NCBI RefSeq assembly: GCF_024436375.1
Contig: NZ_JAFMZM010000005.1
Location: 434,001-498,000 of the forward strand
DNA length: 64,000 bases
Origin: Nocardioides astragali
GTDB taxonomy: Bacteria; Actinomycetota; Actinomycetes; Propionibacteriales; Nocardioidaceae
Direction: 5' to 3'
Shown: piece after piece, positions 54,882 through 63,130 of the stretch
Numbering within the stretch: position 1 is the stretch's first letter
Layout of the letters: every line of letters begins with the position of its first letter
The notes under the pieces: model-generated
The model's input: the letters and a program-made list of their open reading frames with translations, nothing else
Told to the model about the DNA's origin: nothing
Databases searched by the model: none
Program-made: the position numbers and the translations under genes

Positions 54882-56098
54882 ACCCAGCCCCCACAGCAAC
54901 AAGACCGACCAACCCGACCTTCGACGTGGAACGGGCCCGGCGCGACACGCCGGGCACCCGCAACGTCACCCACCTCAACAACGCGGGCGCGGCGCTACCG
55001 CCGGTCCAGGTGACGGACGCCGTGATCGCACACCTGCGCCGAGAATCCGACATCGGCGGCTACGAAGCAGCCGAAGCAGCCGCCGATCAGGTCGAACGCA
55101 CCTACCACGCGATTGCCACGATGATCGGCGCCGGAAGCGACGAGATCGCCGTCGTCGAGAACGCGACCCGTGCCTGGGACATGGCCTTCTACGGAACACG
55201 CTTCCAGCCCGGCGACCGCATCCTCACCTCCCATGCGGAGTACGCCAGCAACGTCATCGCCATGCTCCAGGTAGCGAAACGTTCCGGCGCCACCATCGAG
55301 GTCATCGACAACGACCACACGGGCCAGCTGTCCATCGCTGACCTGCGTCGCCGCCTCGACGACGGGCCTGGCCCGGTCAAGCTCGTCGCCGTCACCCACG
55401 TCCCCACCCAAGGGGGCCTCGTCAACCCCGCAGCAGAGATCGGCGCCCTCACGCGAGAGGCCGGGGTCCTCTACCTGCTCGACGCCTGCCAGTCCATCGG
55501 CCAGATGCCTGTCGACGTCGAGGAAATCGGATGCGACCTCCTCTCGGCTACGGGACGCAAGTACCTGCGCGGTCCACGGGGCACCGGATTCCTGTACGCG
55601 CGCAGAGACCTCATCGAGAACTTCGAACCGCCATTCCTGGACCTGCATGCGGCGACCTGGACGGCCCCCGACACGTACGAGATCCGCCGCGATGCCCGGC
55701 GCTTCGAGAACTGGGAGACCAACTACGCCGCCAAGATCGGCCTCGGCGTTGCCGTGGACTACGCCCTTTCCTGGGGTGTCGATGCCATCGAGGCACGCGT
55801 GATCGGTCTGGCGGGCCGCCTGCGTGCTCAGTTCAACGGGCTCGAGGGCGTGCGCGTGCACGATCAGGGTCAGCGACAGTGCGGCATCGTCACCTTCACC
55901 GTCGAGGGCGTCACCGCCCAGGAGGTCCAGCGCCAGCTCTCCGAGCGCGGTGTCAACGTCAGCGTGTCCCTCGTCGACTATGCCCGCCTCGACCTGCCGA
56001 CGCGCCGCCTGCCAGACCTCGTCCGGGCGTCGGTCCACTACTACAACACCGACGACGAGCTCGACCACCTCATCGAGGCCTTGCCGAGGTCCAGGTGA
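54872..56098 (+). CDS. Class-V PLP-dependent aminotransferase/lyase-like enzyme
   Basis: ATG 54872 overlaps the previous gene by 10 bases; 408 residues. HLNNAGAALPP and SDIGGYEAAEAA are the N-terminal features, VAVTHVPTQGGLVNPAAEI and LLDACQSIGQMPVDVEEIGCDLLSATGRKYLRGPRGTGFLY carry the PLP Asp and Lys. The family includes cysteine desulfurases, C-S lyases and isopenicillin-N epimerases; the C-terminal domain ends with the usual helix (DDELDHLIEAL). The substrate is unknown. Its stop shares GTGA with the next start. Confidence 0.85.
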   Translation: MALNPAPTATRPTNPTFDVERARRDTPGTRNVTHLNNAGAALPPVQVTDAVIAHLRRESDIGGYEAAEAAADQVERTYHAIATMIGAGSDEIAVVENATRAWDMAFYGTRFQPGDRILTSHAEYASNVIAMLQVAKRSGATIEVIDNDHTGQLSIADLRRRLDDGPGPVKLVAVTHVPTQGGLVNPAAEIGALTREAGVLYLLDACQSIGQMPVDVEEIGCDLLSATGRKYLRGPRGTGFLYARRDLIENFEPPFLDLHAATWTAPDTYEIRRDARRFENWETNYAAKIGLGVAVDYALSWGVDAIEARVIGLAGRLRAQFNGLEGVRVHDQGQRQCGIVTFTVEGVTAQEVQRQLSERGVNVSVSLVDYARLDLPTRRLPDLVRASVHYYNTDDELDHLIEALPRSR

Positions 56099-57447
56099 CC
56101 GGCCCCGGGGCGCCCGGTCGGTCGACAGGTCGCGGCGGTGTAGGTCGTCAAGGGGCCGTCACGAGGACGACGTCCGCCCGAGCCGTCCTTGAAGGCCGGG
56201 TGTTCCGGGGTGCGGTGGCGGTGGGGCTCCTGCATGCGGTAGACGACTCGGTGCTCAACCGTCAGCCGGGCGTCGCACACGCCCAGCATCTGACGGCCTT
56301 GGCGGCCGTCACTGTGGTGGGTTTGGCAGCAGTAGTGCTGTTCACGCGGCTGCGCCCGGGGCTGCGCGCCGGGCTCGCCGTCGTGATCGGGGCCGTGACC
56401 TTGACCAACGGTGCGATGCACGTCATGCACGTGGCCACCGTGCGCGCCACGGACAGCGACCTCACGGGGGTCCTGGCCGCGGCGAGCGGTCTGCTGTTGA
56501 TCGGGCTCGGGGCAGCCATCCCGGTGCTGCATCGAGGCGAAAGCGGCGTCACATCGCGACGCAGATGGGCAAATCGTGTCACCGCTGCCGTTGCCTTCAC
56601 CGTGGTGGCGCAGTTCTTCGTCATCCCGGTCGGGGTCGGCCTGGTCCAGACTCATCATTCGCGGCGGGCAGTAGGGAATCCGCCCTCAACCGCGTTCCGA
56701 GACGTGACGTTCGGTTCAGCGGACGGTTTGGAGCTTGCCGGGTGGTACCACCCCTCTGAGAACCGGGCCGCCGTCGTCATCGCGAACAGTGCCGCGGGCG
56801 ACCGGAACGGTTCGCGCAGGCATGCCGCACTTCTGGCAGCCCATGGGTACGGAGTGCTCCTCTACGACGCGCGGGGCACCGGGCAGAGCGAAGGAAGCCC
56901 GAACGGCTGGGGCTGGGACTGGCGACATGACATCGAGGGCGCCCTCGCGTTCCTCCAACGACAACCCGACGTCGACCCCGACCGACTCGGCGGTCTCGGT
57001 CTGTCCACTGGCGCCGACGTGCTCATCGAGGTCGCCGCGACCAACCGGGCTCTGCGCGCGGTCGTCGCGGACGGGGCGACGGGCAGATCCTTCGCCGACC
57101 GGCTCCCAGGTGCGCTCAACGCGGCCTTCGCCTGGCCCATGTTCACTGCGGCACAGGTGTTCTCCGGTGCCGTTCCAGGGAAACCGCTGCGTCACCTGGT
57201 CACCCGCGTCGGACCGACGCCTTTGTTGTTGATCGCCGCGGGCTCCATTCCAGGAGAGATCGAGCTCAACCGGCGCTACGCCGAGGACGCCGGGGACCGC
57301 GTCGAGCTGTGGACCCTCCCGCGGGCGACCCACATCACCGCGATCTCCGAGGAAGTCGCGGAATACGAACGCCGCGTCATCGACCACCTCGATGCGACCT
57401 TGTTGAGAGGAAGGAGTGGACCATGGGCTGGTCGCGCGATCTCGTAG
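56095..57447 (+). CDS. Membrane-anchored alpha/beta hydrolase (450 aa), paralogue 2
   Basis: Start GTG 56095 in the GTGA overlap. About 40 extra N-terminal residues precede a membrane part with HAVDDSVLNRQPG and NGAMHVMHVA, matching paralogue 1 at 47794. The hydrolase half carries GWYHPSENRAAVVI, LYDARGTGQSEG, nucleophile Ser in GLGLSTGADVLIEVAA, and terminal His in RATHITAISEE. It is the fourth gene of the operon and overlaps the next by 25 bases. The whole-length match to a lone paralogue suggests a defined two-domain family with a shared substrate. Confidence 0.8.
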   Translation: MTGPGAPGRSTGRGGVGRQGAVTRTTSARAVLEGRVFRGAVAVGLLHAVDDSVLNRQPGVAHAQHLTALAAVTVVGLAAVVLFTRLRPGLRAGLAVVIGAVTLTNGAMHVMHVATVRATDSDLTGVLAAASGLLLIGLGAAIPVLHRGESGVTSRRRWANRVTAAVAFTVVAQFFVIPVGVGLVQTHHSRRAVGNPPSTAFRDVTFGSADGLELAGWYHPSENRAAVVIANSAAGDRNGSRRHAALLAAHGYGVLLYDARGTGQSEGSPNGWGWDWRHDIEGALAFLQRQPDVDPDRLGGLGLSTGADVLIEVAATNRALRAVVADGATGRSFADRLPGALNAAFAWPMFTAAQVFSGAVPGKPLRHLVTRVGPTPLLLIAAGSIPGEIELNRRYAEDAGDRVELWTLPRATHITAISEEVAEYERRVIDHLDATLLRGRSGPWAGRAIS

Positions 57448-58022
57448 ACCCGACGGTGCTCGCGACGCTGGGCAGGCGCTTCTACCTGCGACAGATCGCG
57501 CGGCTCGCCGACCTCGGAATCGATGCTGGCGGCTACGCAGTGAGTCACGTGGCTGTCCGGGCACCGACGTGGACTGAGTATGTGTTCGCCCGCGCGGGCC
57601 TCGAGCAGTTCGCCTTATCGAATGTCGAGAACGTCTGGAACGGGCGGCCCATCTCGAAGATCGTGCTACGTACACCGCTGGACTTGGGGCCGCACGAGGT
57701 CGAGCTCATCGAGCTGATCCCGCCGTTCCATCAACGGGTCTACGCGATGGGGCCCGAACACGTCGGCCTGGTCGTGGGCCCGGACCTGGAGCGGTTCGTG
57801 GATCGGCACGTCGAGGTGCTGACAGGGCGCCAGTTCCAGAGCAGAGGATGCCGTCCGGCATACCGGCTCTTCGAGGACTACACCCACGTGAAGTTCTACG
57901 AGCGATCGCTCATGGGCGAGTGCATTCTCGAGGGCGCTCGCTTCGAGGGCTTCAGCCATGCAGCATGGGACCCGGCCGATCCGGACGCCGGTCCGTACGA
58001 GCTGGGATGCCCCGGTGATTGA
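57423..58022 (+). CDS. YecM-like VOC-superfamily protein
   Basis: 199 residues, ATG 57423. NVWNGRPISKIVLRTPLDLGPHEVELIELIPPFHQRVYAMGPEHVGLVVGPD matches the core of YecM (NGRPI, WEH-like GPEHVGLVV), a putative metal-binding enzyme of the vicinal oxygen chelate superfamily. YecM itself has no established reaction. Overlaps the previous gene by 25 bases and the next by 8, so it is co-translated. The His of PEHVGLV may bind a metal. Confidence 0.65.
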   Translation: MGWSRDLVDPTVLATLGRRFYLRQIARLADLGIDAGGYAVSHVAVRAPTWTEYVFARAGLEQFALSNVENVWNGRPISKIVLRTPLDLGPHEVELIELIPPFHQRVYAMGPEHVGLVVGPDLERFVDRHVEVLTGRQFQSRGCRPAYRLFEDYTHVKFYERSLMGECILEGARFEGFSHAAWDPADPDAGPYELGCPGD

Positions 58023-58755
58023 AGGGTCACGCCCGGTCGCGCTCGTCACCGGGGCAGCAGGGAACATTGCCACGGCGATCGCGCTGGCCTTCGCGTCCGC
58101 GGGCTACGACCTGGTGCTGCACCACCGCGCCTCGTCCCCAGCGTTCCATGCGCTCGTCGAGGAGGCCGGACGGCGCGGCGCAGCGACTCAGAGCGTGCAG
58201 GCGGATCTCCGGGAACCTGCGGAGATCCGTCGCGTGTTCGCGACCCTTGGAGATTCCCGGCTCGATGTCCTTGTCAACTGTGCCGGCACCTATGCCCCTG
58301 TCGACTTTCTTGCCTCCACGCCAGAGGACTGGCTGGCGTCATACTCGCTGCACGTGGTCTCGGCCGTGACCTGCATCCAGCAGGCTGTGCTCCTGATGCA
58401 GCATGGCGGCGCCATCATCAACATCGCTTCGATCGCCGCTCACCGAAGCCCGGCCGAACATGGCCCCTACGCAGCCAGCAAGGCCGCGCTCCTCTCATTG
58501 ACCCGCAGCGCGGCGCTCGCGCTCGCCGACCGGGGGATCCGCGTCAACGCCGTGAGCCCTGGCCTCGTATGGCGCGAGGGACTCGATACAGCCTGGCCCG
58601 ACGGAGTCGCGTCGTGGCGGCGGCAGGCCCCCCTCGGCGTACCCATCCAGCCTGACGAAGTCGGCGGAGCATGCCTGTTCTTGGCAGAAGCAGGCGGGAT
58701 CACGGGAGAGGAACTCGTCGTCGACGCCGGCATCAGCGTCCAGGCTGACTACTGA
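58015..58755 (+). CDS. Short-chain dehydrogenase/reductase
   Basis: Start GTG 58015 overlaps the previous gene by 8 bases; 246 residues. TGAAGNIATAIALAFASAGYDLVLH is the nucleotide-binding start, NCAGTY the NNAG-like motif, INIASIAA the Ser position and YAASKAALLSLTRSAA the complete YxxxK. SPGLVWREG and the C-terminal EELVVDAGISVQ are classical. Unlike the SDR at 18980 it has all catalytic residues. Last gene of the six-gene operon; it likely reduces or oxidises the operon's product. Confidence 0.85.
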   Translation: MIEGSRPVALVTGAAGNIATAIALAFASAGYDLVLHHRASSPAFHALVEEAGRRGAATQSVQADLREPAEIRRVFATLGDSRLDVLVNCAGTYAPVDFLASTPEDWLASYSLHVVSAVTCIQQAVLLMQHGGAIINIASIAAHRSPAEHGPYAASKAALLSLTRSAALALADRGIRVNAVSPGLVWREGLDTAWPDGVASWRRQAPLGVPIQPDEVGGACLFLAEAGGITGEELVVDAGISVQADY

Positions 58756-59073
58756 CGAACGTCGTTGCGGCGCACGCGGCACAGGCGTTGCGTACAGGTG
58801 GCGATCGCGGCCTCGTCTATGGCCGCCTGGCGCCGCTAACACCCGCCTCCCGGTCGGGACTGCTGCACGAACGGGTGACAGATAACGGTGAGGCAGGCTC
58901 TGCGTGAGTTGGGGCGGCCTTTGCACTCTCCCTAATGAACTTTGGCGGGCGACAACATAGGGACGTTGAGTGCATTTCGATTCCCCCGGTCGGACGTCTT
59001 GTTCCGGCGGCGTCTGCCACCAGGTCGACTTGTCACCAGCTCGTGCAGCAGACCCAAGCTTGTGGAATCCGGT
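58756..59073. other. Intergenic region, no gene seen
   Basis: 318 bases between the SDR stop and the stop of the minus-strand 70-residue gene. A small gcggcc/ggccgc hairpin near 58810 may terminate the operon, but is weak. Confidence 0.35.
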
Positions 59074-59286
59074 CTAAGCGGCCAGCTCTTCGAGGTAAGC
59101 CAGTACGGAGATCGCTTCGGCCATCCAGAAGGCGCGGATGTCTGGATCGACCCAAGCCAGTTCGACCAGCGCGGGGTCGGAGTCATAACTGTCCGCCTGT
59201 CGCTGGAACATGTGCCGGGCGAGGTGCTCGACATTGGTGACGTTGATGGCAGGACGGGGGTGCTCGTCTTCTTCGGTTCGTTTCAT
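59074..59286 (-). CDS. Conserved hypothetical protein (70 aa), acidic
   Basis: Start ATG 59286 behind aaggag, giving MKRTEEDEHPRPAINVTNVEH. The tail LARHMFQRQADSYDSDPALVELAWVDPDIRAFWMAEAISVLAYLEELAA is strongly helical with aromatic residues. Upstream codons in frame have no family character. No function assignable. Confidence 0.55.
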   Translation of the reverse strand: MKRTEEDEHPRPAINVTNVEHLARHMFQRQADSYDSDPALVELAWVDPDIRAFWMAEAISVLAYLEELAA

Positions 59287-60177
59287 GGGTGCTCCTTGGG
59301 TAACGCGACCTGGCGCTGCGCTATGCGGTGGCTCGCGCCGCGTGTCTGGGGGTGTAGTGCTCATACGCTTTCGTTGCCGTCTGTCGAACTGCTGTCCGCA
59401 GGGTGTTTCGATGAGGGACGTTGGATCCGCCCGAGGCGTGGCGAAGAGAAGACCGCGACCGTCCGCCGCGCCGGCGGCTGCACATAGGTTCGGTACCGAA
59501 GACATTGGTGGCTCGAGTGTTTCGTTCGGTGGCGTGCGAGCCGGGACTCACATACGGCTCGACCACGGCGCCGCGCCACCGTCATGTTCAAGTGCTGCCC
59601 CCACGCGAAGAACCCCGCCGCGCGCGCCCACGGCGCCCCTCCCTGCCTGCCCGCAGCCGGCCATCCTGCTTGTCGGCAACGGGCGCCATGGCTGCTTCGC
59701 CCGCGCTGCGACCATGCGCTGGTTCGGTCGACTTCCCCACGTGCGGCTGGTCGCTTCTCGACCTGAACAACGTATGAAGCCGCGTCGCTTACACGGTTGG
59801 TCGTCGCGGGCGGACAGCGTTGAGACAGGCCGTCGACAGGCGGGCAACGGAACGTGGTCCTACCAACTAGCCGAAAGGGGCACGTGCCATGTCGTACCAC
59901 TACTACCTCGTGCGCGACTACGACGACAACTAAGTCACACAGCCGCAGACTCGGCACTACCTCGAGTCTCCTGCAACTCCTCGCCAGCAGCCCTGTCAAC
60001 GCGCCCCGAGTCCGCCCGGCCTCGCGAACGCCCCACGGGCCGCCAGAACATCATCACCGAATGCCGACGCAGGCGGTGCCGGCGAAGCACCCAGCGTCCG
60101 CCTCGGGATACGGCGATACCGACTCGAAGCGTGTCGGAGTCTGGCGTCCACCCATCATCAGAAACGAGCACACCGCA
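59287..60177. other. Long intergenic region with one possible 14-codon ORF
   Basis: 891 bases; translations are Arg/Pro-rich chance frames. A 14-codon ORF at 59889-59933 (MSYHYYLVRDYDDN) follows aaagggg and could be a small leader or peptide; that is a guess. No other feature found. Confidence 0.35.
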
Positions 60178-61458
60178 TTGAAGATCGAACTGCCGCGCAT
60201 CGCGCGAACCGCACTGTTGACCGCCGGCATTGCGGCGACAGCCCTCCATGCACCGCCGGCAACCTCCAGCGCTGCCCCACTCAACGAGCAGATCGCGTTG
60301 ATCAACGAGTCCGGCCGGCAGGCAGACGGTGAGAGCGAGCTGAACGGGACGGCTCAGGTGACCTCCCACAACGGCCAGTTCGCCGTGTTCTCGACCGGCG
60401 CTGGGTTGGTCCCTTGGGACACGAACGGTGTCGACGACATCTACCTGCGCGACACCGCTGATGGCATCACCATCCTGGTGAGCTCGGTGCGCGGCACTCC
60501 AGGGAATGATCACAGTCTCGAACCCACTATCTCCGCCGACGGGCGCTATGTGGCGTTCACTACGTGGGCCACGAACCTCAAGAAGGATGCCAACGGAAGC
60601 ACGCTGGACGTTCTCGTCAAGGACATGTACACGGACAGGCTCCGGCGCGTCTCGGTCAAGTCCAACGGGAGTCAGGTCGGCCGCAATAGCTTCTCCCCAG
60701 TGATCTCCGGCAACGGCCGCTTCGTGTCCTTCCAGACCTTCGGCAAGCTGGGCGCCAAGGACGACGACGTCGCGGAAGACGTCTACGTGCGGGACCTCGT
60801 CGCCGGTAAGACGAAGCAGGTCTCCCTCCTGCCGGGGACGAGCAAGGACGTCAAGGGCTCGGTGCTCAACGGAGACATCTCCGACGACGGCAACCTCATC
60901 ACCTTCGGGAACGACAACCGACTCTGGGTGAGGAACATTTCGCGGGGCACCACCATCCGATTCCACCGGGAGCCGGACATGCCGCCCTGCCAGCCGTTCC
61001 CCGCCGGCAGCGCTGGCCGCCCGACGATCTCCGGCAACGGCAGGTTCGTCGCCTTTGCGTCGTGCGCCACCCACCTCCCGGGCGAGGACCACACCTCCAC
61101 CGACGTTTACCGGTTGGAGTTGAACGGCGGCAAGATCACACGGGTTACCGCCGGCATCGGTCACTCGTACCTCCCCAGCCTGTCGCGCAGTGGACGTTAC
61201 GTCGGTTTCGGTTCCGACGCCGACAACGTCGTTCGCGGAGACGTGGGCATGTCGGACGCCTTCGTTGCGGACCTGAAGACCCAGACCATCACTCGAGCGT
61301 CCCAGCGCCCGGATGGCATTGGCGGCAACAACCGCAGCGCAAGCAGCTTCGTTGCCATCAGCGGCGACGGTCACACCCTCGCCTACGTCACCTACGCCGA
61401 CAACCTGGTCGATGGAGACATGTACGACTGGCCCGAGGCGCTTCTCTGGCGGCGCTGA
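60178..61458 (+). CDS. Secreted seven-bladed beta-propeller (PD40/TolB-like) protein
   Basis: Start taken at TTG 60178, which gives a clean signal peptide (LPRIARTALLTAGIAATALHAPPATSSAAP); the open frame extends upstream without a better start, and the ribosome site is weak. Seven repeats of S-x-D/N-G-R-x-V-x-F type occur: SHNGQFAVF, SADGRYVAF, SGNGRFVSF, SDDGNLITF, SGNGRFVAF, SRSGRYVGF and SGDGHTLAY. They define a seven-bladed WD40-like (PD40) propeller. 426 residues with no second domain, so likely an extracellular binding or scaffold protein. Alone in its neighbourhood. Confidence 0.75.
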   Translation: MKIELPRIARTALLTAGIAATALHAPPATSSAAPLNEQIALINESGRQADGESELNGTAQVTSHNGQFAVFSTGAGLVPWDTNGVDDIYLRDTADGITILVSSVRGTPGNDHSLEPTISADGRYVAFTTWATNLKKDANGSTLDVLVKDMYTDRLRRVSVKSNGSQVGRNSFSPVISGNGRFVSFQTFGKLGAKDDDVAEDVYVRDLVAGKTKQVSLLPGTSKDVKGSVLNGDISDDGNLITFGNDNRLWVRNISRGTTIRFHREPDMPPCQPFPAGSAGRPTISGNGRFVAFASCATHLPGEDHTSTDVYRLELNGGKITRVTAGIGHSYLPSLSRSGRYVGFGSDADNVVRGDVGMSDAFVADLKTQTITRASQRPDGIGGNNRSASSFVAISGDGHTLAYVTYADNLVDGDMYDWPEALLWRR

Positions 61459-61722
61459 CGGTCGACGTACGACCTGCTCATCGCGCGATAGTCGCGAGCC
61501 GGGCACTGCGGCCCCAGCACCAACTGGTAGGTCGCGGTGCCCGGCGCTCAGCATGAGGGCGAGGGCGCCTATCTGGTCCAGGGCCTAGGGCTCGCCCGAG
61601 CCGATGACCACCCTTCATCCGATTCGCCCCACGAGCTGACAGCAGCGCGACAGAGATTCGACAGGTATGGCCAGCAACCTCGACATACCTCGAAGTCCCA
61701 GCCAACACCTACGGAGGACGTC

Positions 61723-61857
61723 ATGCGACTGTACGCACCTCGAGCCGGCATCGACCTCAGTGGTCCGATCGTCAAGGGTTTGTGCGACGTCCCGGGCGCT
61801 CGGGCTACCGCTCGGGTGGACGGGCCATTCGTGGTCCTGGAAGCACCGGGTCGATAG
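61723..61857 (+). CDS. Small hypothetical protein (44 aa)
   Basis: ATG 61723 follows acggagga. The product reads MRLYAPRAGIDLSGPIVKGLCDVPGARATARVDGPFVVL, a small strand-rich peptide without membrane helix. It ends 2 bases before the DMT gene start, suggesting translational coupling to that exporter. Confidence 0.5.
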   Translation: MRLYAPRAGIDLSGPIVKGLCDVPGARATARVDGPFVVLEAPGR

Positions 61858-61859
61858 TC

Positions 61860-62897
61860 ATGGCCACCACCTTGCGTTCCTCGGCAGTCCTTCTCGCCGC
61901 ACTTGCTCCCCTGACCTGGGGGACGAGCTATTACGTCGCGACCGAGTGGTTGCCCAGTCATCGGCCCCTTCTTGCAGCTGCCGTGAGGGCGCTTCCGGCC
62001 GGTCTTCTCCTCGTCGTTGCTACGCGGCAGTTTCCTGACAGTCCTATCTCCTGGTTCCGTGTGGCAACGCTCGGGCTGCTCAACATCGGGGCGTTCTTCG
62101 CCTTGCTGTTCGTCTCCGCGTACCACTTGCCGGGAGGCGTAGCTGCCACGCTGGGAGCCGTTCAGCCCCTGATGGTCGCCGCGCTGTCGCACGGTGTCCT
62201 CGCCGAACGCATCACGAGGAGGGCTCTCGTGACCGGAGTCGTCGGGATCTTCGGCATCGCCATCTTGGTGCTACGGGGGGATGCCGCGCTCGACGTCACC
62301 GGGGCAGTCGCCGGACTGGCGGGCGCGGCCTCGATGGCTACGGGTGTCGTCCTGGCAAAGAGGTGGGGACCGCCGCCCGGCATGAGCAACGTGGCGCACA
62401 CGGGATGGATGCTCACGCTGGGGGGCGCCGTCCTCGTTCCGATCGTCGCCGCACTGGAGGGCACGCCTGAATCCATTGACGGACGCAACGCGATGGGATT
62501 CGGGTATCTCATCCTGGTGAACACCGCACTGGCGTACGTCGTTTGGATGCGGAGTATCAGCCAACTTCCGGCAACGCAGCTCACCTATCTTGGGCTTCTT
62601 TCACCGATCACGGCCACTGTTGTCGGCTGGGTGGCTCTGGGCGAGGCGTTGACGCTGATTCAGATGCTGGGCTTAGCTCTAGCGCTCGGTAGCGTTCTTG
62701 CGGCCCAAGGTGTGCTGCCACAGCTACGTCGCAGGCAAGTCGCCGCCGAAGCTGCGGTGGAGGGCGCTGGCGCACTCCGCGGCCAGCTGGACGAGCCCAC
62801 GCTCGCCGAGCAATCGGACGATCGCGCGGGCTCAGACCACTTCCGTGCGCAAGATGCGAACGGTCTGCTTCCCGGTGAGGATCCCGCTCTCACCTAG
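61860..62897 (+). CDS. EamA/DMT-family exporter
   Basis: Start ATG 61860 (MATTLRSSAVLLAALAPLTWGTSYYVATEWLP), since the ORF upstream is the small gene's shadow. Ten membrane helices in two EamA repeats: LTWGTSYYVATEWLP, LPGGVAATLGAVQPLMVAALSH and the second-repeat LPATQLTYLGLLSPITATVVGWVALGE are typical. 345 residues; the last ~55 are soluble. Exports amino acids, nucleosides or metabolites. It converges with and overlaps the monooxygenase-like gene by 66 bases. Confidence 0.85.
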   Translation: MATTLRSSAVLLAALAPLTWGTSYYVATEWLPSHRPLLAAAVRALPAGLLLVVATRQFPDSPISWFRVATLGLLNIGAFFALLFVSAYHLPGGVAATLGAVQPLMVAALSHGVLAERITRRALVTGVVGIFGIAILVLRGDAALDVTGAVAGLAGAASMATGVVLAKRWGPPPGMSNVAHTGWMLTLGGAVLVPIVAALEGTPESIDGRNAMGFGYLILVNTALAYVVWMRSISQLPATQLTYLGLLSPITATVVGWVALGEALTLIQMLGLALALGSVLAAQGVLPQLRRRQVAAEAAVEGAGALRGQLDEPTLAEQSDDRAGSDHFRAQDANGLLPGEDPALT

Positions 62898-63122
62898 GGC
62901 GCGAACAGTTGCGGCGTACGTGTCGGAAGCACCGAGGGCTTCGATGTCCTCAAGGGAGTCCCACACCGTCAGGACCCAGTGCTCGTCGCCGTCCTGCAGG
63001 AAGAACGCCTCCCTGAAACCTTGCTGTTCGCGGAACATCGGTAGGGATCGCGAATCGGCAAACTCGCGGTAGCGGTCGATCTGGGTCGGGTCGACTCCGG
63101 TGGTCCACAGCCTGTAGATCAT
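62832..63122 (-). CDS. Antibiotic biosynthesis monooxygenase-fold protein
   Basis: 96 residues: MIYRLWTTGVDPTQIDRYREFADSRSLPMFREQQGF and FFLQDGDEHWVLTVWDSLEDIEALGASDTYAATVRAL give the dimeric ferredoxin-like ABM fold. Such proteins are monooxygenases or heme/quinol-binding proteins. It is next to, and probably co-transcribed with, the TPR gene whose stop lies 8 bases downstream of the ABM stop side; function not assigned. The overlap with the DMT 3' end is convergent. Confidence 0.75.
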   Translation of the reverse strand: MIYRLWTTGVDPTQIDRYREFADSRSLPMFREQQGFREAFFLQDGDEHWVLTVWDSLEDIEALGASDTYAATVRALGESGILTGKQTVRILRTEVV

Positions 63123-63130
63123 CAGACACC

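Noticed and set aside
55531..56094. N-terminal extension of the second membrane hydrolase
   Set aside because: It overlaps the PLP gene in another frame; the GTGA overlap at 56095 is the better start.
59361..59999. Minus-strand open frame of 212 codons
   Set aside because: Composition is Arg/Ser/Val-rich without motifs and lies in non-coding DNA.
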